A model generated the notes under the pieces. That model saw nothing but the letters and a program-made list of their open reading frames with translations, had not been told where the DNA came from and ran no database searches. From Micromonospora coerulea (GTDB taxonomy: Bacteria; Actinomycetota; Actinomycetes; Mycobacteriales; Micromonosporaceae): 35,771 bases of DNA. Of the stretch, positions 6,265 to 14,380 are shown piece by piece. Position 1 is the first letter of the stretch. Every line of letters begins with the position of its first letter. Location of the stretch: contig NZ_JAEMUW010000039.1 of NCBI RefSeq assembly GCF_016598485.1, positions 1-35,771 on the forward strand, written 5' to 3'. The translations under genes and the position numbers were made by a program.

Positions 6265-7770
6265 ATGACGGGACACGGGTACGAACTCCGGCCGGACAGC
6301 GAGACCGTGACCCTCCTCGGCGCCCGGGTCACCCTGGTCGATGCCGCCGGGCTGCTGGCCGCCGTCGACACCGGGCCGGTCGATCTGCTGACCGACGCCG
6401 CCTTCCCCGTCCCGATCCGGGACGTGCGTTTCACCGTGCGTGCCGAGACCCGGGACGGGCGGCGGGTGCACCACTTCGACGCGTACCTGCGCGCGGACCG
6501 GCCCCGTGCGGCGGTCGGCCTGCTCGCGCTCGGCCTGGCCGGCCCGGCCGGGATCCTGCTCGCCCACCGGTTGGCCGCCCGCGACGGCGACCCGGGCCGG
6601 GTGCTGGCCGGCGCGGGGCGGGTCGCGGCGGAGGCGTCCCGCCGGCTCGGGCTGCGCCCGCCGGCCGCCGCCCCGCTCGCCGAGCCGTCGCGCGACCCGG
6701 TGGGCGTCGCGGTGCTGCGTGCGGCCGAGGAACTGGGTCTGCACCCGGAGTTCGGTCACGACCTGTGGGCCGACAGCCCCGCGATGACCGTCCGCGGCAC
6801 GGTGGGCAGCGACGAGGTGACCCCCGCGCACCTGCGGGCGATGGCCGCGCTCGTGCTCCAGGCCGTCCGGGAGCTGGCCGGCGACACCCCCGAACCCCGG
6901 GTGCTGCGCGGCCGGTCGTACACGATCGGTCGACCCCTGGTATCGGCCGCGAGGCTGGCGAGCACCGCGGCGGTGACCCTCGACCAGGTGGGCGGGCTGG
7001 CCGAGGTGGTCGCCCGGTTCCGGGAGATCGCGGTGTCGTTCCGCCACCCGCAGGTGATGGCCCGCTGGGGCGCCCGCCGGCCGCAGGGCATCCTGCTGTA
7101 CGGCCCGCCCGGCACCGGCAAGACCATGCTGGCCCGGGCCCTGGCCAACGAGATCGGCGCCGACTTCAAGGAGATCCGCACCCCGGAGATCCTCGACAAG
7201 TACCTGGGCGGCTCGGAGCGCAACATCAAGCAGATCTTCCGGGAGGCGCGCCGCTACCGGCAGCCCACCGTCATGCTCTTCGACGAGTTCGACAGCATCA
7301 TCAGCTACGCCGGGGCCGGCGGGGACGCCGCCAGCCAGGCGGTCAACGCGGTCGCCGGCATCTTCAAGCAGGAGATGAACACCCTGTTCGAGGAGAACCC
7401 CGACGTCATCGTGGTGGCCACCACCAACTTCCCGCAGCGGGTGGACGCCTCGCTGATCCGCTCCGGCCGCTTCGACATCAAGCTGGCCATCCCCGCGCCC
7501 GACGAGTCCGGCCGGGCCGAGATCATCACCAAGATGATCCGCGAGCTGGTCGCCCGGCACGAGCGCCCCGGGTTCCGGATGTTCGCCGCCGACGTGGACC
7601 CGGCCGAGCTGGCCGCGCTCAGCCCCGGCCTCACCGGCGCGGACGTGCGCGAGGTGCTGCGCCGGGTGCAGCTGGCCAAGGCGATGCGGGAGGCGACGGA
7701 GGGTGCGCCGGCCGGCCCGATCAGCCAGGATGACCTGCGAGAGGCCGTCGCCGGGCTACGCCGCGGCTGA
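6265..7770 (+). CDS. AAA-family ATPase with unrecognised N-terminal region
   Basis: 501 residues. Residues ~235-500 are a classical AAA module: Walker A GPPGTGKT (280-287), Walker B VMLFDEFDS (D340, E341), sensor-1 ATTNF, arginine-finger segment RSGRFD and a C-terminal helical lid. The first ~230 residues match no domain I know; they are Ala/Arg-rich with a possible adaptor or substrate-binding role. Single-module AAA proteins act as hexameric unfoldases or remodelers, and the lid resembles FtsH/proteasomal-ATPase-type modules, but no protease domain is present. It starts 100 bp after the AlaRS-like gene in the same orientation, so co-transcription is possible. GAGGGA lies about 11 nt before the ATG. 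Substrate unknown. Confidence 0.8.
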   Translation: MTGHGYELRPDSETVTLLGARVTLVDAAGLLAAVDTGPVDLLTDAAFPVPIRDVRFTVRAETRDGRRVHHFDAYLRADRPRAAVGLLALGLAGPAGILLAHRLAARDGDPGRVLAGAGRVAAEASRRLGLRPPAAAPLAEPSRDPVGVAVLRAAEELGLHPEFGHDLWADSPAMTVRGTVGSDEVTPAHLRAMAALVLQAVRELAGDTPEPRVLRGRSYTIGRPLVSAARLASTAAVTLDQVGGLAEVVARFREIAVSFRHPQVMARWGARRPQGILLYGPPGTGKTMLARALANEIGADFKEIRTPEILDKYLGGSERNIKQIFREARRYRQPTVMLFDEFDSIISYAGAGGDAASQAVNAVAGIFKQEMNTLFEENPDVIVVATTNFPQRVDASLIRSGRFDIKLAIPAPDESGRAEIITKMIRELVARHERPGFRMFAADVDPAELAALSPGLTGADVREVLRRVQLAKAMREATEGAPAGPISQDDLREAVAGLRRG

Positions 7771-7793
7771 GGCGGCACGACGGAAGGAGACCC

Positions 7794-9611
7794 GTGTCGT
7801 CGTCCACCCTGCTGTCCCGTCGCGATCTGGCGTTCCTGCTCCACGACTGGCTCGACGTGACCCGGCTGACCGAGCGACCCCGCTACGCGGAGCACTCCCG
7901 GGAGACCTTCGACGACGTGCTGGACCTCGCCGCCCGGGTGGCCGCCGAGCACTTCGCCACCCACAACCGGGCCGCCGACGCCGCCGAGCCCACCTTCGAC
8001 GGTCGCCGGGTGCACACCATTCCGCAGGTCAAGGCCGCCCTCGACGTCTTCGCGCAGACCGGGCTGCTGGCCGCCAGCCTCGACGAGTCCGTCGGCGGGA
8101 TGCAGCTGCCGCACGTCGTCGCCGCCGCCTGCTTCGCCTGGTTCCAGGCGGCGAACGTCGGCACCGCGGCGTACCCGTTCCTCACCCTCGGCAACGCCAA
8201 CCTGCTGCTCACCCACGGCAGCGCCGAGCAGATCGACACCTGGGTCCGGCCGATGGTCCAGGGGCGGTTCTTCGGCACCATGTGCCTGTCCGAGCCGCAG
8301 GCCGGCAGCTCCCTGGCCGACATCAACACCCGGGCCGAGCCGCAGTCCGACGGGACGTACCGGCTGGCCGGCACCAAGATGTGGATCTCCGGTGGCGATC
8401 ACGAGCTGGCCGAGAACATCGTTCACCTGGTGCTGGCCCGGATCCCCGGTGGGCCGCCCGGGGTGAAGGGGATCTCGCTGTTCATCGTGCCGAAGGTGCT
8501 CCTCGACGCCGACGGCGCGCCCGGGCCGCGCAACGACGTGGTGCTGGTCGGCCTCAACCACAAGATGGGCTACCGGGGCACCACCAACACGCTGCTCAAC
8601 TTCGGCGAGGGCGTGCACCGGCCGTACGGGCGGGGCGGGGCGGTCGGCTACCTCGTCGGTGCGCCGCACCAGGGGCTGGCGCAGATGTTCCACATGATGA
8701 ACGAGGCGCGGATCGGCGTCGGCGCCGGCGCGACCGCGCTCGGCTACACCGGCTACCTGAAGTCCGTGGCGTACGCCCGGCAGCGCCCGCAGGGCCGCCC
8801 GGTCGCCGACAAGGATCCGACCGCGCCGCAGGTCCCGATCGTCGCCCACGCCGACGTCCGCCGGATGCTGCTGGCCCAGAAGAGCTACGTGGAGGGCGCA
8901 CTCGCCCTGGTGCTCTACTGTGGCCGGCTGCTCGACGAGGAGAAGACGGCTCCCGTCGAGGCCGACCGGCACCGGGCCCACCTGCTGCTGGACATGCTCA
9001 CTCCGATCGCCAAGAGCTGGCCGTCGCAGTGGTGCCTGGCCGCCAACGACCTGGCCATCCAGGTGCACGGCGGGTACGGCTACACCCGCGACTACGACGT
9101 CGAGCAGCACTGGCGGGACAACCGGCTCAACCCGATCCACGAGGGCACCCACGGCATCCAGGCGCTGGACCTGCTCGGCCGGAAGGCCACCATGCAGGGC
9201 GGCGCCGGGCTGGCGTTGCTGGTGGAGACGATCGGCGCGACGGTCAGCCGGGCCTGGAAGGCCGAGGGCGAGGCCGCCGAGCTGGCCGCCCGGCTCGGCG
9301 CGGCGGTGGACCGGATCGGCGTGGTGACCCGCCGGCTGTGGGCGCGCGGGGATGCGGAGGTGGCGCTGGCCAACGCCAGCGTCTACCTGGAGGCGGTCGG
9401 ACACGTCGTGATCGCCTGGATGTGGCTGGAGCAGCTGCTCGCCGTCGAGGCGGCCGGCGCCCCGGACGGGCCGGACGTCGACTTCCTCGCCGGCAAGCGG
9501 CAGGCCGCCCGGTACTTCTTCCGCTACGAGCTGCCCCGCACCGGGCCGCAGTTCGACCTGCTGGAGAGCCTGGACCGGACCACCCTGGACACCCGGGAGA
9601 GCTGGCTCTGA
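7794..9611 (+). CDS. Acyl-CoA dehydrogenase, FadE5-like long form
   Basis: 605 residues, the long acyl-CoA dehydrogenase type with an extra C-terminal domain. Flavin/substrate signature MCLSEPQAGSSLADI lies near residues 163-177; the catalytic base is E450 in IHEGTHGIQ, at the position of the general base of classical ACADs. It should catalyse FAD-dependent alpha,beta-dehydrogenation of acyl-CoA, the first step of beta-oxidation, donating electrons to ETF. GTG start with AAGGAG 5 nt upstream. Only 23 bp separate it from the AAA ATPase gene, so it may be read from the same transcript, though no functional link is evident. Confidence 0.9.
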   Translation: MSSSTLLSRRDLAFLLHDWLDVTRLTERPRYAEHSRETFDDVLDLAARVAAEHFATHNRAADAAEPTFDGRRVHTIPQVKAALDVFAQTGLLAASLDESVGGMQLPHVVAAACFAWFQAANVGTAAYPFLTLGNANLLLTHGSAEQIDTWVRPMVQGRFFGTMCLSEPQAGSSLADINTRAEPQSDGTYRLAGTKMWISGGDHELAENIVHLVLARIPGGPPGVKGISLFIVPKVLLDADGAPGPRNDVVLVGLNHKMGYRGTTNTLLNFGEGVHRPYGRGGAVGYLVGAPHQGLAQMFHMMNEARIGVGAGATALGYTGYLKSVAYARQRPQGRPVADKDPTAPQVPIVAHADVRRMLLAQKSYVEGALALVLYCGRLLDEEKTAPVEADRHRAHLLLDMLTPIAKSWPSQWCLAANDLAIQVHGGYGYTRDYDVEQHWRDNRLNPIHEGTHGIQALDLLGRKATMQGGAGLALLVETIGATVSRAWKAEGEAAELAARLGAAVDRIGVVTRRLWARGDAEVALANASVYLEAVGHVVIAWMWLEQLLAVEAAGAPDGPDVDFLAGKRQAARYFFRYELPRTGPQFDLLESLDRTTLDTRESWL

Positions 9612-9742
9612 CGAACCCGCGCCCGCCGGGTGGGTCCGCAGCGGTGGGCGCCCGCCCGGCGGGTCCGCGCAGTGGTGGGCGCGCTCGGCGGCGATCACCC
9701 TGGCCGGTGACCCGCCGCCCGGCTCGGGTCTCCCCACGAGCG

Positions 9743-9780
9743 ATATGACTCCTGGTCAGAAATGTGCCTGTCAGTCATAT
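9743..9780. repeat. 8-bp inverted repeat in convergent gap
   Basis: ATATGACT (9743-9750) and AGTCATAT (9773-9780) flank 22 bp. The surrounding ~50 bp are A+T-rich for this genome. It lies between two convergent genes (235-bp gap), so it may be a terminator-like hairpin, though no T run follows, or a protein-binding site. The rest of the gap holds only short G+C-rich repeats of CCCGCCGGGTGGG type. Confidence 0.35.
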
Positions 9781-9846
9781 GGCCGTCGGGTAGACGTTGA
9801 AGGCGCCGGCGATGATCACTGCGGCCGTCCCGGTGGCCGCGACCGG

Positions 9847-10023
9847 TCAGCGGCGGCCGGCGGGCTTACGCGTGGCCTGCCGGCCCCGCAGGAACGCCAG
9901 CACGATGACGACCACCAGCGCGATCAACCCGATGATCACCAGCCAGCGGACCGCCTCCAGCAGCAGCCCGAGCAGGATGAGCGCAGCGCCGATGACGCCG
10001 ACGACCCAGAGCGTGGTCCGCAT
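9847..10023 (-). CDS. Small membrane protein, 58 aa
   Basis: 58 residues starting MRTTLWVVG. Two closely spaced hydrophobic stretches (about residues 4-21 and 26-45) are joined by EAVRW and followed by a basic tail RGRQATRKPAGRR, predicting a two-helix hairpin or a long helix with the tail in the cytoplasm by the positive-inside rule. Start chosen at the ATG with GGGAGG six nt upstream. It precedes nothing in its own orientation and follows the spermidine-synthase-like gene by 84 bp. Function unknown; similar tiny hydrophobic proteins are common in actinomycetes. Confidence 0.7.
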   Translation of the reverse strand: MRTTLWVVGVIGAALILLGLLLEAVRWLVIIGLIALVVVIVLAFLRGRQATRKPAGRR

Positions 10024-10107
10024 GTTCGCCTCCCATGACGAGGTGCCGCCGCGCGGCGGGGCGGCTCGCTTTCCCGCTGCGCCCCCGGCCATGCCGCCGA
10101 CGACGGC

Positions 10108-10821
10108 TCAGTGCCGGGCGACGTAGACGGTGTTCGCGGATTCCCGGCCCTGCAGCGGGTTGGGGAAGCGCACGATGTGCGCCACGGAGGTCGGGAACAC
10201 CTCGGTCAGCACCCGCTGGAACGCCGGGTCGGGCGGGTCGTTCGACCAGAGCGCGAAGACGCCGTCGTGGTGCAGCAGCGCGGCGAGCCGGCGCAGCCCC
10301 TCCGCCGTGTAGAAGGCGGCGTGGCTGGGGTGTAGCACCTGGCGCGGCGAGTGGTCCACGTCGAGCAGCACGGCGTGGAACCGCCGCCCCGGCGCCTCCG
10401 GGTCGAAGCCGGACCCGTCGGCGACGGCGGCGAAGAAGTCGGCCCGGACGAACCGGGTCCGCGAATCGGTGGCCAGCCCGGCGGTGAACGGGAGCAGGTC
10501 GCGGCGGTGCCAGTCGATCACGTCCTCGATCGCCTCCACCACGACCAGCGAGCGGACCCGCGGGTCTTCGAGGGCGGTCCGCGCCGTGTAGCCCAGGCCG
10601 AGCCCGCCGACCACCACGTCCAGGGCGTCACCGGCCAGCGTCGCCAGCCCGAGCCGGGCCAGTTCGATCTCCGCGACGGGGAAGAGGCTGGACATCAGGA
10701 ACTCGTCGTCGAGCTTCACCTCGTAGACGTCGACGTCGAGCGCCGGGTCGCGGCGACGGCGCAGGCTGATCTCCCCGATCGGGGTCTCCCGCCAGGCCAG
10801 TTCTTCGAATCGCGCCACCAC
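10108..10821 (-). CDS. Spermidine-synthase-like SAM-binding protein
   Basis: 237 residues with the Rossmann fold of the polyamine synthase family: glycine loop VVGGLGLGYTA, acidic residue after strand 2 in VVVEAIEDVI, and VLLDVDHSP at the active-site position. In true spermidine synthases the last motif binds the amine and decarboxylated SAM; the sequence here differs enough that the substrate is uncertain. Actinomycete members are usually annotated as spermidine-synthase family or methyltransferase-like proteins. Tandem GTG codons are possible starts; the first (10821) has AGAGGA 6 nt upstream. A TAACAT -10 element (10853-10858) gives a leader of about 25 nt. Divergent from the alcohol dehydrogenase. 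Confidence 0.75.
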   Translation of the reverse strand: MVARFEELAWRETPIGEISLRRRRDPALDVDVYEVKLDDEFLMSSLFPVAEIELARLGLATLAGDALDVVVGGLGLGYTARTALEDPRVRSLVVVEAIEDVIDWHRRDLLPFTAGLATDSRTRFVRADFFAAVADGSGFDPEAPGRRFHAVLLDVDHSPRQVLHPSHAAFYTAEGLRRLAALLHHDGVFALWSNDPPDPAFQRVLTEVFPTSVAHIVRFPNPLQGRESANTVYVARH

Positions 10822-10852
10822 GGGTGGTCCTCTCCGCCGGTTTCGTGACCGG

Positions 10853-10858
10853 ATGTTA
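10853..10858 (-). promoter_or_regulatory. -10 element of spermidine-synthase-like gene
   Basis: Minus-strand TAACAT in the context CCGGTAACAT, the same ten bases found at the predicted lipase promoter -10. No convincing -35 is visible. Confidence 0.3.
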
Positions 10859-10869
10859 CCGGGCCGCCG

Positions 10870-10907
10870 GCCCGGCGCCGGACGATCCGGCCGACGCCGG
10901 GCTTTTT
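10870..10907 (+). terminator. Intrinsic terminator in the leader of the alcohol dehydrogenase gene
   Basis: GCCCGGCG (10870-10877) pairs with CGCCGGGC (10895-10902), followed at once by TTTTT (10903-10907). A smaller nested hairpin CCGGA-CGA-TCCGG sits inside. It points rightward, 75 nt before the dehydrogenase start, with no rightward gene upstream. It may be an attenuator for that gene or block readthrough from the left. Confidence 0.6.
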
Positions 10908-10981
10908 CCGCCGGCGGCGGCATCTCGCGCCCCAGCCGGGGTACGCCACCCGGTCGAGGGCCTTGACGGAGGGAGAACACG

Positions 10982-11995
10982 GTGGCGGAGATGCTGGCCG
11001 GACGGCTGCACGTGGGCGAGCGGGCGCTGCGGATGGAGTCGGTGCCGGTGCCCGAGCCGGGGCGCGGTCAGCTCCGGATCAGGGTCATGGCCGCCGGGGT
11101 GTGCCTGTCCGACGTGCACCTCGTCGACGGCACCCTCACCCCGGTGCATCTCGCCGGCAACGTGGTGACCCTCGGCCACGAGGTGGCCGGGACCGTCGAC
11201 GCCCTGGGCGACGGTGTCGAGGGGTGGCAGTTGGGTCAGCGGGTGCTGCTTCAGGCGGGGGAGCGGGACCGGCGCGGCACCGTGCTCACCCGGGGCGTCG
11301 ACTACGACGGCGGCTGGGCCGAGTATGCGCTGGCCCGCGAGGACACCGTCATGCCGATCCCCGACGCCCTGCCGTTCGAGCAGGCCTGCATCATCCCCGA
11401 CGCGGTCTCCACCCCGTGGGCGGCGGTGACCGACACCGCCCGCACCCGGGCGGGGGAGGCGGTCGCGGTGTGGGGCGTCGGCGGCCTCGGCGCGCACGCG
11501 GTGCAACTGCTCTTGCTGGTCGGCGCGGCGCCGGTCATCGCCGTGGATCCGCTGCCGGCGGCCCGGGGCCGGGCGCTGACCCTCGGCGCCGACCTGGCCC
11601 TGGACCCGAAGGACGGCGCCTTCCGGGACGCCGTGCTGGACGTGACCAACGCCCGCGGTCTGGACGTCGCGTTCGACTTCGCCGGCGTCACCCCGGCACG
11701 CGAGCAGGCCATGACCGTGCTCGGCCGGCAGGGCCGGCTGGTGCTCACCGGCATCGCCAACCAGCCGGTCACCATCCCCTCGGACAGCCGGTTCAACTAC
11801 AGCCGGCAGGCCGTGCTCGGCCACTACGGCTCGGAGCCGGAACACGTCGAGCAGCTCGTGTCGCTCGCCGCTCAGGGACGGCTCGACCTGACCGCCTCGG
11901 TCAGCGACGTGCTGCCCCTGACCGACGCCGCGGAGGCGGTGCGGCGGGTCCACGACAAGGAGGGCGACCTGATCCGACTTGTCCTGCGCCCCTGA
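10982..11995 (+). CDS. Alcohol dehydrogenase, MDR superfamily
   Basis: 337-residue medium-chain dehydrogenase. The catalytic-zinc region has GVCLSDVH (Cys) and TLGHEVAG (His-Glu); the Cys-rich structural-zinc loop is replaced by QRVLLQAGERDRRG, so probably only the catalytic zinc is kept. The NAD(P)-binding motif is WGVGGLGAHAVQ, with an acidic residue in AVDPLP at the end of strand 2 favouring NAD. It oxidises or reduces an unidentified alcohol or aldehyde. GTG start with GGAGGGAG 6-7 nt upstream. It is alone on its strand; the strong terminator-like hairpin in its leader suggests regulated readthrough. Confidence 0.8.
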   Translation: MAEMLAGRLHVGERALRMESVPVPEPGRGQLRIRVMAAGVCLSDVHLVDGTLTPVHLAGNVVTLGHEVAGTVDALGDGVEGWQLGQRVLLQAGERDRRGTVLTRGVDYDGGWAEYALAREDTVMPIPDALPFEQACIIPDAVSTPWAAVTDTARTRAGEAVAVWGVGGLGAHAVQLLLLVGAAPVIAVDPLPAARGRALTLGADLALDPKDGAFRDAVLDVTNARGLDVAFDFAGVTPAREQAMTVLGRQGRLVLTGIANQPVTIPSDSRFNYSRQAVLGHYGSEPEHVEQLVSLAAQGRLDLTASVSDVLPLTDAAEAVRRVHDKEGDLIRLVLRP

Positions 11996-12032
11996 TCGGC
12001 CGGTGAGGCGGGCCGCGTGCGCCGGTGCGTGA

Positions 12033-12641
12033 TCAGCCGACGGGTCGGGCCGCGACGACCACCGTGTCGAGGGCGTCGACACTGCCGCCGCCCTCGGTGG
12101 GGACCGGCCGGCGGGCGGTCTCGGCCCGCTGGATCCGTAGCCCGGCGAGCCCGTCGACGACCGCCTCCGGGGTGAGCAGGATCGCCGGGTCCTGCGGCCC
12201 GCCGGTCCCGCCGTCGAGATTCGCCCGGTCGTGGCCGACGACGACCACCGTGCCACCGGGGCGCAGCGCGTTCCGGGCGGCGGCGAGCACCCGGGCCAGC
12301 TCCTCGGCGGGCAGGTGCAGGTAGCTGATCAGGACCAGGTCGTAGCTGCCCGGCACCGGCCGGTACGTGGTCACGTCCGCGACCCGCCACTCGACCGGTA
12401 CACCCCGGCGCGCGGCCAGCTGGCGGCCCCGCTCGACGGCCACCGGGGAGAAGTCCACGGCGGTCACCCGCCAGCCCTGGCCGGCCAACCAGACCGCGTT
12501 GCGCCCCTCGCCGGCCGCCACGTCGAGCGCGCTGCCGGGGGTCAACCCGGTCACCGATTCGACGACGAACCGGTTGGGCTCATCACTCCACACCAGACCC
12601 GGCGTGTTGGCGTACCGGGTGTCCCAGTCGTTGCTGTCCAC
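12033..12641 (-). CDS. Class I SAM-dependent methyltransferase (TehB-like)
   Basis: 202 residues. The opening DSNDWDTRYANTPGLVWS is typical of the TehB/tellurite-type and small-molecule methyltransferases; motif I is LDVAAGEGRNAVWLA, the acidic residue of motif II lies in VTAVDFSP, and motif IV-like YDLVLISYLHLP follows. It probably methylates a small molecule; the family assignment to tellurite or thiopurine substrates is only by resemblance. GTG start with GGGAGAG upstream. Convergent with the alcohol dehydrogenase (37 bp apart) and divergent from eccB. Confidence 0.8.
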   Translation of the reverse strand: MDSNDWDTRYANTPGLVWSDEPNRFVVESVTGLTPGSALDVAAGEGRNAVWLAGQGWRVTAVDFSPVAVERGRQLAARRGVPVEWRVADVTTYRPVPGSYDLVLISYLHLPAEELARVLAAARNALRPGGTVVVVGHDRANLDGGTGGPQDPAILLTPEAVVDGLAGLRIQRAETARRPVPTEGGGSVDALDTVVVAARPVG

Positions 12642-12822
12642 TGTGTCTCTCCCTCTGGCGGTGTCGCACCACCGCCACCGCGACCGTACCGGCCGACGCG
12701 AGCGCCGCCGTCACGGCCGGTCCCCGTTCCAGTTTGGCGGGGAAGCGGCTGGGCGAGGACGAAGACGCCCATCGCCACGAACCAGCCATGACGGAGGGCC
12801 TACGAGGGATCGACGGAGCGCT

Positions 12823-12828
12823 TATCCT
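12823..12828 (+). promoter_or_regulatory. -10 element before eccB
   Basis: TATCCT in the 217-bp gap between the methyltransferase and eccB; it would start transcription near 12835, about 24 nt before the eccB ATG. No clear -35. Confidence 0.35.
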
Positions 12829-12858
12829 GTGGCCCGACCGACCCACGGAAGGGAACCC

Positions 12859-14244
12859 ATGCCGTCGCGGCAGGACCAGCTCCACTCGTACCAGTTCACC
12901 GTCCAGCGGGCGGTCGCCGCGCTGGTCATGCGGGAGACCGATCCGGCGCAGTCGCCGTTCCGCCGGCTGGCCGGCGCGGGTCTGGCCAGCGTCCTGGTGG
13001 CGGCCATCGGGCTCGGCGGCTTCGCCCTCTACGGCCTCTTCGCCGGCGGTGGCAGCTCCTGGCGCGACACCGGGGCGGTGATCGTCGAGAAGGAGTCCGG
13101 CGCCCGGTTCGTCTACCGGGAGCAGAAGCTGCACCCGGTGCTCAACTACGCCTCCGCCCTGCTGATCATCGGGGTGGACCGGCCGAAGACGGTGCTGGTC
13201 TCCCGTCGCTCGATCGAGGGCGTGCCGCGCGGCCTGCCGCTCGGCATCGCGGACGCGCCCGACTCGCTGCCGGCACCCGGGCGGCTCTCCACCGCGCCGT
13301 GGACCGTCTGCTCCCTCGCGTCGACGGAGGCCGGTCGCACCGAGCCCCGCTCCGCGCTACTGATCGGCCGGGACGCCGGTGGGGGGCGGCCCCTCGGCGA
13401 GCAGGGCGTGCTGCTGCGGCACCCGGACGGCAGCCTGCACCTGCTCTGGCACAACCGGCGCCACCTGCTGCGTGACACCGACCGGGTGCTGGCCGCCCTG
13501 GCCGCCACCCGGGAGCGGGCCGTTCCGGTGGCGCCCGCGCTGCTCAACACCGTGCCGGCCGGCGTCGACCTGGCCCCGCCGCCGCTGCGGGGCCTGGGCG
13601 ACCCCTCCGACCGGGTCACCGGCGCGACCGTGGGCGACGTCTACCTGGTCCGCAACTCCGGCGGCGGCCGCCAGTACGCGGTGGCCGAGCGGGACGGCCT
13701 GACCGGTATCACCGAGCTCCAGGCCAGCCTGCTGCTGGCCCGCACCGGTCAGGGCGACCCGAAGCCGATCACGCTCGGCCGGTTCGCCGCGCTGCCGAAG
13801 CTGCCGGACCGGGTCCCCACCGGGCCGGCCGCCCCGCCCCCGGCCCCGCCCCGGCTGGCGGCCGTGGACGGCGGCGCGGTCTGCCTCCGGGTCGGCGACG
13901 ACGCCGGCGTACGCGAGGTGCGCGTCGGCGCCACCCCGCCGGACCTCGCTGCCGACGGGCGGACGCCGGCGGGCCAGGGCGGCGTGCTCGCCGACCAGGT
14001 CGTGGTCGAGCCGGGGCGGGGCGCGGTGGTCGAGTCGGCGGCGGCGCCGGGCGCGTCCGGCGGCGCGGTCTCCGTGGTCACCGACCTGGGTCGCCGGTAC
14101 GTCCTCGCCGGTGGCGGGGTGCTCGGGATGCTCGGCTACGCCGGCGTCAAGCCGGTACGCCTGCCGGCCGGCCTGGTCAGCCTGGTGCCGGCCGGGAGCC
14201 CGCTCGACCCGGCCGCCGCCCGCGCCGTCGCCGCCCCCGCCTGA
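12859..14244 (+). CDS. eccB: Type VII secretion protein EccB
   Basis: 461 residues with the EccB hallmark opening MPSRQDQLHSYQFTVQRAVAALV, a cytoplasmic N-terminus, one membrane helix (about residues 38-61) and a large extracytoplasmic domain. EccB is a core subunit of the ESX/type VII membrane complex, with EccC, EccD and, in mycobacteria, EccE. A Pro-rich stretch (GPAAPPPAPPRLA) splits the outer domain. GGAAGGGA precedes the ATG. No eccC, eccD, mycosin or WXG100 gene is in the window, so this copy is separated from any ESX cluster here. Neighbours are methyltransferases transcribed leftward on both sides. Confidence 0.9.
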   Translation: MPSRQDQLHSYQFTVQRAVAALVMRETDPAQSPFRRLAGAGLASVLVAAIGLGGFALYGLFAGGGSSWRDTGAVIVEKESGARFVYREQKLHPVLNYASALLIIGVDRPKTVLVSRRSIEGVPRGLPLGIADAPDSLPAPGRLSTAPWTVCSLASTEAGRTEPRSALLIGRDAGGGRPLGEQGVLLRHPDGSLHLLWHNRRHLLRDTDRVLAALAATRERAVPVAPALLNTVPAGVDLAPPPLRGLGDPSDRVTGATVGDVYLVRNSGGGRQYAVAERDGLTGITELQASLLLARTGQGDPKPITLGRFAALPKLPDRVPTGPAAPPPAPPRLAAVDGGAVCLRVGDDAGVREVRVGATPPDLAADGRTPAGQGGVLADQVVVEPGRGAVVESAAAPGASGGAVSVVTDLGRRYVLAGGGVLGMLGYAGVKPVRLPAGLVSLVPAGSPLDPAAARAVAAPA

Positions 14245-14380
14245 CCCGGACCGGTCGGCGCGGCGGCCCGAGCCGGACCGGTTCCGCCCGCACCGTCGCT
14301 GTCCGTATCGGCAAAAAGACGGCCGGCGGCGACGAGCCCAGCGGTTGCCCCGGCGGCGTGGTGCGGCGGACGGTCCGGGG

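Noticed and set aside
5101..7560. 819-codon frame antisense to the AlaRS-like and AAA genes
   Set aside because: Runs across two well-supported genes and an intergenic gap; low-complexity Arg/Pro-rich product.
10852..10962. Arg-rich short ORF starting ATG TTA in the dehydrogenase leader as a second leader peptide
   Set aside because: No ribosome site, and Arg codons are expected by chance in this G+C-rich, hairpin-rich sequence.
14312..14330. A-run GCAAAAAGACGG as a leftward terminator of the methyltransferase gene
   Set aside because: The T run exists on the minus strand but no stable stem precedes it there.
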